Origin: Vitrella brassicaformis | Taxonomy: Eukaryota > Sar > Vitrellaceae | DNA: 31,524 nt | Assembly (NCBI GenBank): GCA_001179505.1 | Contig: CDMY01000591.1 | Coordinates: forward strand, 15,052-46,575 | Direction: 5' to 3' | Shown: positions 23,511-31,524 of the stretch, in pieces | Layout: each line of letters opens with the position of its first letter | Numbering within the stretch: position 1 is the stretch's first letter | Program-made: the position numbers and the translations under genes | The notes under the pieces: model-generated | Seen by the model: only the letters and a program-made list of their open reading frames with translations | Told to the model about the DNA's origin: nothing | Database searches by the model: none

Positions 23511-23707
23511 GGGAAGCAAACAGACCTCTCTCACACACTCGTGTGCGCCCATCCCATCTCTCTCTCCTTCCCACCCAGAGAGTACCAGACACACCCACTC
23601 ATGGAATCATCACATGGAATCATCACACTGCACTGTCGCGTGTGTGTCCATTTCCTTCTGTGAGCATCTGTGTCACCGCCCGGCAACCAAAGCACCGACA
23701 CCCATGG

Positions 23708-23738
23708 AGAGCGACAGACAGACAGACAGACAGACAGG
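23708..23738. repeat. (GACA)n microsatellite
   Basis: A short perfect run of GACA units in subtelomeric DNA, of the same kind as other GACA/GTCT tracts scattered to the right. Confidence 0.8.
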
Positions 23739-24099
23739 GAAACTGAGAGGGACACAGACACATGGACCAAAGGAATGGCTCACAGCAAAAGTGCTGATCG
23801 GTCGTGTGGCCGCATGAGAACTATTGATGTGTGTCAGTCCGTCCATCCCCCCTCTCTCTTGGTGTGCATCTCGGCAGCCGCCCGGCCATCAAAGAGCGAC
23901 AGACACAGCCACATGCTGCCACTCTCAGGTTCCCAGAGACACTAAGATGCCCTCAAAGGGATAGAGAGGGGGGGAAGACACACGAACGCAAACCTCACAC
24001 GATGCTATGCAGAACACAGCTGGCGAACACCACATAGACACCCAGCCAGGCGATCAGACAGATCCATATGTGTGTGTGCGTCGGCCTGTCTGTCTGTCT

Positions 24100-24262
24100 G
24101 TCTTGTCTGTCTGTGAGCCGCCCGTGTGTGACGGATGCATCGACGAGAGATCAACACACTCTCGCCAACAACCGTCACACACAGGAGTATGACAGCCAGT
24201 CGGCAGCCCAAACACCGCCCCACACAGCGATTCTCTGTGCAGCCAATCACATGGACACACAA
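24100..24262 (+). repeat. Dispersed subtelomeric repeat unit B, copy 1
   Basis: Runs from CTGTGAGCCGCCCGTGTGTG to GCGATTCTCTGTGCAGCCAA. The same segment is found at about 25210-25365 (+) and, inverted, at about 30490-30635. The latter two copies lie inside the arms of the large inverted repeat, so this is a third, free-standing copy. Confidence 0.75.
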
Positions 24263-25174
24263 AAGCGTCAGTTCATTTGGCGATGCGCCAGGCACCCAGC
24301 CACCCGTCGGCACAGAGAGAGAGAGAGAGAGAGGCACACCCAAAAGCACCAACACCTGACTGACATGGGCTGATGCTCTTGTGTTGTGTTGGTGAGTGGT
24401 AATTCAGATGCCCACACCACAAAGAGAGGGAGGGACACACGCATCTTCGAAGCACAACAACACACGATAGATACCATCTACAGCACCGGCGGACAGACAG
24501 ACAAAGACACATCGCATCCAGCGCTCACAGCGATGACATGCACTCGTGTGAGATCGATGCCAATCATCAGCCACCGATCACGTCCAACAAACGGAACACC
24601 AACAAAAGCACCACACGCAGTCATCGGTGTGGTCCGCCAAAGGGACAAAATGCGCGTCGGTCTGTGTGGCCATAAAAGCGTGACACTCAGACGGACGGAC
24701 GGCAAAAGGACACGTCCCCTACTGCCTTATTTCGTGGGATGGGTAAGCAGCCGTGTGTGTGTCCATTTCCCTCTGTGGGCATCTCTGTCGCCACCCGGCA
24801 ACCCCAAAGCACCAACACCGCACATGGGCTGATACTCGAGGGTTGCCAGAAGGACAAAGAGATGCCCACAAATGGGAGAGATGCCCACAGGTGCCCACAA
24901 AGGGAGAGGGGAGGACACAGTATGGTTGACGAAGGAAGAAACCCAGGCAAACAAGACATTGACTGCAGCAGCGGTCAATACCAGACAGGGCACAGCTGGC
25001 GAGAAGGAAACACTCTCTCCGATCGTCAGCATACAGACAGGCCGGGAGAGAGCCGGGCACACGCAGGAAAGCCACGCCAGATACCAGACAGACACAAGAC
25101 ATCTCACAGGAACAGAACTCTCTCTGTCTCTTTCCCGCCCACTCGAATGGCACAGAGCTCGCGAAAACAGAACA

Positions 25175-26195
25175 CCCTTCCAATCAGCCGAACGGACAGA
25201 TGTCTGTCTGTCTGTGAGCCGCCCGTGTGTGACGGATGCACCGACAAGAGATCAATGACACTCTCGCGAACATCCCTCACACACAGAACTGTAACAGACA
25301 GACGGCAGCCCACACACCGCCCCAGACAGCGATTCTCTGTGCAGCCAATCGGCCAATCGTCCCCTTCTCTGTCTGTCTGTTCTCCAGTGACGGCTGCCTG
25401 TCGAGCATCAGCCGACACGCTGAAGAGTGTAAGCAAGAGAAGCATGACGATGCACAGACCGAGACCTTTGTATGAGAGCCCACTGACAAAGCGACCAACA
25501 CACGACAGCCACGCAGCCAGCACTATGAGTCACAGTTGTGCCTTTGCCTTTCCTTTGTGTGCCCGACGTGTGCGGTGTCAGTCTGTCTGCCAGACACCAT
25601 ACGGCCACCGCACACACAGAGTGATGATCAACACTCACTGTGTCAGGTAGCCATGAGACAAGTGACAGCCAGCGCACCGACACACGCAGACACAGCACAT
25701 CGCAGCACCACAGCACCGAACAGAATTACTCTGTCTCTCCCTCAATTGTGCCATCTCTCTCTCTTCCATCACACACCCAGTAGAAAGCCACACGAGATGT
25801 GACAATGCACCTTCCTCCAGCCAGACTGACAAGCTCACATACAAACCACGGCAGCCATCCCTTTACTCAGGACGGCACAATGAAGGCACCGCCGCGACAC
25901 ACAAAGAGGAAACGCCCACGAGAGAGACAAAGCGATTCAGTTTCAGTTAAGTCGAGTCAGTCAGTCGTCGACACATCGGCCGACACACCACACACACACA
26001 CACGAGCAGCACTCAGCGGCCATCGTCAGTCGTCAAACCCGCCAGCCAACCACACCTGCACGCCACACAAACCACAGACAGACATACAGACAGACAGTCG
26101 GCTGACTCTTTCCTGTCGTGTGTCACATCCCTCCCATCTGTGTGTGTGTGTGTGTCTGCCTGCGCACCGCACTGTCGCACCGCTGCGGTGTTCGA
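25175..26195 (+). repeat. Left arm of ~1-kb subtelomeric inverted repeat
   Basis: Matches the reverse complement of 29612-30690 over its length, starting near ccaatcagccgaacgg and ending near cgctgcggtgttcg. Similarity is uneven. The stretch about 25785-26075 differs from its partner at only a few positions, while the outer parts have many substitutions and indels. The arm includes copies of repeat units A and B. No gene is evident in it. Confidence 0.85.
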
Positions 26196-26586
26196 GTGCA
26201 GTCGGCGGTAAGTCAGCCACCTCGACGCCCTCAGCGGCAGACAGACAGACAGACAAACAGCTGCAGCACACGGAGCAGAGCGGCGGTCTGACATCATGGC
26301 GATGCTCGAGGTGTCCCTCACTGACCTGACTGACTCGCCACGTGTGTGTGCGTCTGTGTAGCCGACCTCAGCTGACAATTAAGGCAAAGTGGACGCTAAA
26401 GGACGACGGACAGATCTCAGCACACAGCACAGCCGCCAGGAGGGCTCCGCACCGAACCGAAAGAGCCGGAGGGTTTGACGAGGGGTCAAAGGGTTTGTTA
26501 CCCTACAGCCCCATTCCCGAGAGGCCAAAGTGCGGCGTTTGTGCGCCTTGTAGGACAGCTGCGCGTGCTTCGCTCCCAGGGAGAAA

Positions 26587-27492
26587 ATGGGTGGCAATTG
26601 GAGCAATCATCAAATATATCCCGAGACGATATGGCTGCGGTGGAGCACCCAGACCACGGTGTGGGGTGTGGAATATCCACAGGGGACAGTGCTAGAGTTC
26701 AAGAAGGACCTCCTGGACAACCAACTGCGATACGCGGTGCGTAGCAACGACACACACACACACACACGCACACTGTTCCGCGCAGGCAGATATAATATGT
26801 TCGTGTCTTGTCTGTCTGTCGTTGCCACCACCTCGCACAGGGCTACTTGTCGGCAGAGGACATTCAGTTCGGTGGCTGTGATCCCGTGAGCGACAGCAGG
26901 CCAGCACTTGAAGCGTTTGACAGTCGAGGTGAGCGGGAAGCGGACCCTCTGGTGATTCTGGTCCCCTTTGGACCGATGCCAAAGAGCTACAGTACTACGA
27001 AATGTTTGTCGACGGTAATTCAGAGCCACGTGGGCGGATTCAGGATATGCATGCCTATGTGTGAGTGGTGGTTGGTTGGTCTGCTCAGATGCGACTCCCG
27101 TGGAGGGGTCAGCACAATCAGGTGGGCGAACACTGCAGATGTGTAGAATCAATGACACACACATACACACGTCTTTAGCCGTTCATCCCTTGTGATTGGT
27201 TGCCGATCGGTGTGTGTGTGTGTGTGTGTGTTTTGGTCTGGGGCAGCCACAGTGACGCCGATGGCGCCTGGAGACGAGTTGGTCCAACGACCGCGACCTA
27301 ATCAGACAACGATGTCGGTTCCCCCTGTGTCCAGTGCCCGCGAGGGCAGCCAGGAAGTCGACCATGCGGCAACACACAGCAAAGGTGCGTGACGTGACTG
27401 ACACGACACATATCCTACACACATTTATGTGTGTGAGATCGATCGCTCTGTCCTGTCCGTGTGTGTGCATAGGTCCGGTGAAGGATGCCTGA
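26587..27492 (+). CDS. Small spliced protein of unknown function, possible N-myristoylation
   Basis: Five exons (26587-26736, 26841-26928, 27089-27121, 27247-27384, 27473-27492), all phase-compatible, encode 142 aa ending SKGPVKDA. The start AAAATGG has a favourable context and yields MGGNWS, which fits the Gly2/Ser6 pattern of N-myristoylation (inference). The first exon is aromatic-rich (YPETIWLRWSTQTTVWGVEY), and FKKDLLDNQLRYA and GYLSAEDIQFGG follow; the C-terminal half is disordered. I do not recognise a family. It lies in the spacer between the inverted repeat arms. Reading through the second donor gives an alternative in-frame extension to 27014 (LVILVPFGPMPKSY), but that route does not join in phase to the later exons. 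Overlapping open frames in exon 1 make the reading frame less certain than for the left-hand genes. Confidence 0.5.
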
Positions 27493-27553
27493 CTGTTCGT
27501 TCTGTCTGTGCTCCGGATCCTGACATAGGCGTCATGGGCAAGCGGATGTGAGC

Positions 27554-27811
27554 CTAGCCTGGTCGATGTGCCTGTTGTTTTGCACGGCTATTGATTGCTT
27601 GTTTGATAAGATGAAGGGGGAGTAGCAGTGTTCTCATTAGGTACCTGCAGGATACTGCGCTCGCAACTCTTTCTCTGTTGGGTCTCTTCCTTCCATGTGT
27701 GTCACGACGTGTGTCGTGTGTGGCAGTGCTGTGCTGTGTGGGTGGCGACACACGTGCGATGGGCGGTGTCCTCAGGTAGTATCTGAACGCCTCTTTCTTT
27801 GTAACGTGCAT
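27554..27811 (-). CDS. Doubtful short ORF
   Basis: An 85-codon frame starting with MHVTKKEAFRYYLR, directly preceded by a good pyrimidine-rich splice acceptor, so it could be part of a spliced gene whose other exons I cannot find. The remainder is Arg/Thr-rich and unlike a folded protein. It may be a gene fragment or chance. Confidence 0.2.
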   Translation of the reverse strand: MHVTKKEAFRYYLRTPPIARVSPPTQHSTATHDTRRDTHGRKRPNRERVASAVSCRYLMRTLLLPLHLIKQAINSRAKQQAHRPG

Positions 27812-28286
27812 GACCTGGAGAAGACAAGGAAGGACACACAGAGAAGACAAGGAAGGACACACAGACAGACCGACACAGAAGAGAACAGCAAGTGTGTGGA
27901 TGACCATCGTGCGATGCAGCGCTGTGTGTTATGACCGAATCAACCCCACCAGAACGAACGAATGAATGACACAGAGAGCCTTTCTTTCGTTGCGTCACAT
28001 CGACTGGATGTTATTATGTACGCTGTTTATGATAGAGTATGAGTAGCCTCGTGTGTGTGCGTCTGCTCAACCCATCGACATGACATCCGCACGGCCATCG
28101 GGTTGAGTGTGGATCAGATTGGTGTGTTTGATTGAAAGGCCACGCACACATTGTGTGGTGTGGCTGTATTAGTGGGTGGGTGTTGAAGGCGCACAGACAG
28201 ACAGACAGACGAGATGGTGATGAACGGAGTGATGGGTGGATGGACAGACACTGATTGGAGGGCATAGTGTTGCACGCAGCAACCGT

Positions 28287-28319
28287 GGGGGTTAGGGTTT
28301 GAAACCCTACCCTAACCCC
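28287..28319. repeat. Head-to-head telomere-like motif
   Basis: The sequence reads GGGGTTAGGGTTT, one base, then AAACCCTACCCTAACCCC. It is a near-palindrome made of degenerate telomere units of both strands, about 3.1 kb inside the real telomere and within the spacer of the large inverted repeat. Confidence 0.75.
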
Positions 28320-29350
28320 TCGGCCTTTCTGACCACTGCACGAGATCCTCTCGCTTCTTTTCTTGTGGTCGGCCGACCCACGAGATGCTTCCACGTGTGA
28401 CACGCCGATGACGGCTGCTTGTCGTCTGTCTGTGTGTGGTGTGCTGCAGGCGTCGTGTGGTGTGTGCGGTGGGGCGGTGGGGCGGTGGGGCGGTGGTTGG
28501 CGACGACACTGCAATCCAACAACTGGTACGCAGAGAGAGATGGACAAACACACACGTGTGTGCAGATGTCTGTACCACACACTGTTCTTCCTCAGATCTG
28601 ATCCGCGGCGATGAAGGGAAGGAGGAAAAGAGCCAGAAAGAGAAGCGAAGATCAAGAGATCACATCCAAGTTGAGCCAAGGAGGCCAAGGGCGAAGATGA
28701 GGACAAGTATGTCTGCTCGCGAAGCTGACGGGGACACGGGGGAAACAGCACAGGTCGGCCGCAGTGGGTCACGGAAGAGGGGAAGAGTATCTGCGGTAGT
28801 TGTTTACTTGCTCTTCAGGCGTCGAACAGATGCTCGCTGCCCGACTCAGGACCGAGTAAGGCGACGCGCACACGCACACACGGGCAATACGTCTGTCTGT
28901 CTTCGGTTTGCTGTCAATCAGCTGCCACACATCATTACACAAGCGATGCGCGTGCACCGCTTCCCCCCTCCGTTGTAGAGATGGCAAGGGTATGCGTCAT
29001 CTGCCAATGCATCGTGTGCAGGTCCGCATGTCGCCTGTGTGTGTGAGCATCGGTGGCAGGCGTCGATTCGTCGTAGCGAAGAGCATCTTTTGCGCTTCGA
29101 CGAAGCGCGGGAACGACTTGCCCAGTGGGTGCTGGACGGAATCGATCATCAGCCTCAGTGTATGTACGTGTGTGTGCGCGTGTGTGTGCGTGTGTGTAGG
29201 AGCCCTCTCGGCCGCGTACTGAGGTTCCTCTCAATATGGGAGCCCCATTACAACGGGTCTCTGGCTAGGTCCCGCTGTTGCGAAGACAGGCCGTGCGGGC
29301 CAAGGCGAGGTGCCTTACAGACGAGTACCGACGAGCCATGCCGGCACTGA
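28296..29350 (+). CDS. Cys/His-rich, probably zinc-binding protein (5' end unresolved)
   Basis: Six exons join in phase: 28450-28525, 28596-28706, 28819-28855, 28922-28989, 29022-29157, 29200-29350. A tentative seventh, 28296-28394, lies upstream and adds CFH directly before ASCGVC. Together they give C-x-H-x3-C-x2-C, then RRHC, an Arg/Lys/Glu-rich helix (GDEGKEEKSQKEKRRSRD), a second cluster (CHTSLHKRCAC..RC..HVACVCEH), an amphipathic helix (RRSEEHLLRFDEARERLAQW) and a tail with more cysteines. The spacing suggests two zinc-binding modules, but I cannot name the family. No in-frame ATG precedes the tentative first exon, so at least one 5' exon is missing or the gene is truncated. It lies between the inverted repeat arms. 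It could be a chromatin, nucleic-acid or ubiquitin-related protein; this is open. Confidence 0.5.
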
Positions 29351-29611
29351 CACAAGGCAGCAGGATCAGCGAGGAGAAGGTCTTCGTGTTCGGCTGATTC
29401 GTGACGACACGTGAGTGAGAATGTTCCCTTTGTGCCTTTTTTACGGAGTGCCTGTGCAAGGCAAGGGCAGTCGACTGATCGGGAAGGGCGGGGGGGCGAT
29501 CGAGTAAGTACATACAGATCGGGTGTAAGCCTGTTGCACGATGGATGCATCAAGTAAGTTGGAGTGACGACTGACTCATATCCGTGTGCATGTCAACCTT
29601 TATATCAAATT

Positions 29612-30690
29612 GTCAACACCGCGGCGGTGCACAGGCAGACAGACAAACAGACACAGACACACAGACACACACAGACACACACAGACACACACAGACACAC
29701 ACACACACAGACACACACGCACACAGATGGATGGATGGATGGATGTGACACACGACAGCACAGAATCAGCCGACTGTCTATCTGTCTGTCTGTCTGTCTG
29801 TCTGTGTGTGGTTTGTGTGGCGTGCAGGTGTGGTTGGCTGGCGGGTTTGACGGCTGACGATGGCCGCTGAGTGCTGCTCGTGTGTGTGTGTGTGGTGTGT
29901 CGGCCGATGTGTCGACGACTGACTGACTCGACTTAACTGAAACTGAATCGCTTTGTCTCTCTCGTGGGCGTTTCCTCTTTGTGTGTCGCGGCGGTGCCTT
30001 CATTGTGCCGTCCTGAGTAAAGGGATGGCTGCCGTGGTTTGTATGTGAGCTTGTCAGTCTAGCTGGAGGAAGGTGCATTGTCACATCTCGTGTGGCTTTC
30101 TACTGGGTGTGTGGTGGAAGAGAGAGATGGCACAATTGAGGGATAGACAGAGTGATTTGGTTCGGTGCTGTGGTGCTGCGATGTGCTGTACCTGTGTGTG
30201 TCGGTGTGCTGGCTGTCTCCAGGCAGTTGGTCACCAGACACAGTGAGTGTGGATCCTCACTCTCTGTGTGCGGTGGCCATCGGGGCTATGACAGACAGAC
30301 TGACACACACAAACAAAGAAGCTTGAGTGAATTCTTTCAGTTCTTTGTGTTTTCCTGCCTTGCATCGGTCTGTGCATCGTCATGCTTCTGTTGCTTACAC
30401 TCCTCAGCGTGTCGGCTGATGCAGAGAGGAGACAAGACAGACATAACAGGAGAGTCAACAGACAGACAGACAGAGAAGAGGACGATTGGCTGATTGGCTG
30501 CACAGAGAGTCGCTGTGTGGAATGATGTCTGGGCTGCCGTCTGTCTGTGCGATGTCATTGGGTGACGTTTGTTGGCGAGAGTGTGTTGATCTCTCGTCGG
30601 TGCATCCGTCACACACGGGCGGCTCACAGACAGACAGGCATGCCGACACACACACATACCGATCTGTCCGTTCGACTGATTGGGAAGACA
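29612..30690 (-). repeat. Right arm of ~1-kb subtelomeric inverted repeat
   Basis: Reverse complement of 25175-26195. The part facing the spacer is expanded by a CA-type microsatellite (about 29635-29722) and GGAT units absent or shorter in the left arm. The outer part contains copies of repeat units B (about 30490-30635) and A (about 30195-30300). No gene is seen. Confidence 0.85.
29635..29722. repeat. (CAGACACA)n/(CA)n microsatellite
   Basis: An imperfect array of CAGACACA and CA units inside the right arm of the inverted repeat, followed by four GGAT units. Units are too short and uniform for a CRISPR array. Confidence 0.85.
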
Positions 30691-30894
30691 GAGAGTGATC
30701 TGCTGTCGCCAGTCGTGGGTGGTCTCATGTGGTCTTTTCCTGCGTATGTGTGTCCACTCTCGGAAATGGACAGACACGCGACAGTGTGATGATCCCATGT
30801 CGACAGACAAAGTGACACATATGAGTGAGTGTATGCATGGGTGCGCCCCTCTTTCTATCGGGCGCTGGATGTCGTTTCCCTTTGCGGTGTGCAT

Positions 30895-31000
30895 CGTGTG
30901 TCGGTGTGCTGACTGTCAGATGAGGGATGACCAGCTTACACAGTGAGTGTTTATCTTCACTCTCTGTGTGTGGTCGCCATCCAGCATGTCACAGACTGAC
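30895..31000 (-). repeat. Dispersed subtelomeric repeat unit A, outermost copy
   Basis: Repeats 30195-30300 in the same orientation: GTGTCGGTGTGCTG, ACACAGTGAGTGT, TCACTCTCTGTGTG, then GTCGCCATC. The two copies are about 700 bp apart; this one lies outside the inverted repeat. Confidence 0.7.
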
Positions 31001-31124
31001 ACACAAACGGATGACTGGACAGGACACATATCGTAGGAACCTGTGCTCAATCATTCAACCCCGGTGTTGACGACACGGAACAGATGCAGTTTCATTCACA
31101 CAATAAAATGCGTCTTGTCATGTC

Positions 31125-31388
31125 AATACTCGCGCAGCACATGACAGCCAAGAAAAATCCCAACAAAAATCGTCTCGGCGCGCCGTACCAGTTGTTTATA
31201 CGACTTATTGTTCTCAGGTGGCATGATGTATGTTCTCATCCAAGCCTCTTCCCATGAATTAGCAATGTAAGTTGACTCTTTTTTTCATTTCTATTTGTGA
31301 ATTTTTTAAATTACTCCTTCGATTTTTTCCGGCGATCCCTTTAAGGTTGCTCGCGGCCTGAAATAGAATAGCAATTCTTTGTCGCGAA
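31125..31388. other. AT-rich block before the telomere
   Basis: Composition changes from GC-rich CA/TG sequence to AT-rich sequence with T-runs (ttttttt near 31280, attttttaaatt near 31300). No open frame of note, no CA tracts and no recognisable RNA gene. It may be a subtelomere-specific element or the tail of an insertion. Confidence 0.5.
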
Positions 31389-31440
31389 AAACGCGCTCAT
31401 CACATCACCGAGGGATTAGGGTGATGTGATGGGCGCGTTT
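31389..31440. repeat. 21-bp inverted repeat abutting the telomere
   Basis: Left arm 31389-31409 and right arm 31420-31440 are reverse complements except for one position, which would be a G-U pair in RNA on one strand. The loop is 10 nt (gagggattag). The last three bases of the right arm (TTT) are the first bases of the telomere array. Confidence 0.9.
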
Positions 31441-31524
31441 AGGGTTTAGGGTTTAGGGTTTAGGGTTTAGGGTTTAGGGTTTAGGGTTTAGGGTTTAGGG
31501 TTTAGGGTTTAGGGTTTAGGGTTT
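31438..31524 (+). repeat. Telomere, (TTTAGGG)n
   Basis: About 12.4 perfect TTTAGGG units run to the window edge. The G-rich strand points outward, as at a true right-hand chromosome end. This repeat type is found in plants, many algae, and apicomplexans and their photosynthetic relatives. The array is cut by the window or assembly, so its length is a minimum. Confidence 0.98.

Larger units (their letters stand above)
22600..26586. other. Subtelomeric repeat-rich region without intact genes
   Basis: About 4 kb of CA-, GACA- and GAGA-rich sequence. Open frames here are short, low in complexity and without spliceable partners. It contains one pseudogene fragment, copies of at least two dispersed repeat units and one arm of a large inverted repeat, listed separately. 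I see no tRNA, rRNA or other recognisable RNA gene. Confidence 0.6.

Noticed and set aside
22600-25170. tRNA or snRNA genes in the subtelomere
   Set aside because: No cloverleaf-compatible A and B boxes or snRNA motifs were found by eye; only repeats and the pseudogene fragment are supported.
25799-26329. Shared reading frame (MTMHLPPARLTSSHTNH) present in both arms of the inverted repeat
   Set aside because: The shared protein follows automatically from the near-identical DNA. The frame is low complexity, lacks splice partners, and runs into unrelated sequence beyond the arm.
29635-29760. CRISPR-like periodic array
   Set aside because: Units are 4-8 bp CAGACACA and GGAT microsatellites without unique spacers, in a eukaryotic chromosome.

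Overview
The window is the end of a eukaryotic chromosome. The last 87 bases are a perfect (TTTAGGG)n telomere running off the right edge. The genes are broken into many small exons with short introns (about 50-250 bp), and GC content is fairly high. The telomere type, compact intron-rich genes, a four-domain Ca channel and a tyrosine-kinase-like kinase all fit a photosynthetic alveolate; a chromerid such as Vitrella is my best guess. That assignment is inference, because no rRNA or organelle marker is present.

Layout, left to right. (1) 1-1503: 3' part of a non-LTR-type retroelement polyprotein, starting at the catalytic ADD box of its reverse transcriptase. (2) 1927-4907 (+): a signalling adaptor with a Ras-association-like segment followed by a PH domain. 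(3) 5419-8491 (-): a 22-exon TKL-type protein kinase with C-terminal ankyrin repeats, 535 aa in my model. (4) 8694-18039 (+): a 29-exon, about 2,401-aa four-domain voltage-gated Ca channel with an EEEE selectivity filter and a C-terminal IQ motif. (5) 18388-21891 (-): a five-exon, 1,060-aa low-complexity coiled-coil protein. (6) 22069-22599 (+): a small membrane protein. Genes 2-6 alternate in orientation. This gives two convergent 3' junctions (4908-5418, 18040-18387) and two tight divergent 5' junctions (8492-8693, 21892-22068) that probably act as shared promoters.

(7) From about 22,600 the character changes to subtelomere: CA/TG/GACA-rich sequence with few genes, dispersed repeat units, a decayed copy of the tail of the kinase-ankyrin gene (23100-23250), and a large inverted repeat with arms of about 1 kb (25175-26195 and 29612-30690). 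The spacer between the arms carries two small spliced genes that I do not recognise: a possibly myristoylated 142-aa protein (26587-27492) and a Cys/His-rich, probably zinc-binding protein (28296-29350). It also carries a head-to-head telomere-like motif (28287-28319). An AT-richer block and a 21-bp inverted repeat abut the telomere.

The kinase, RA-PH adaptor, Ca channel and coiled-coil protein could all belong to Ca or phosphorylation signalling, but nothing in the sequence shows that they act together. Exon models were built by hand from splice signals and reading phase. The kinase, channel and coiled-coil models stay in frame throughout; the first exons of the RA-PH and Cys/His-rich genes are uncertain.
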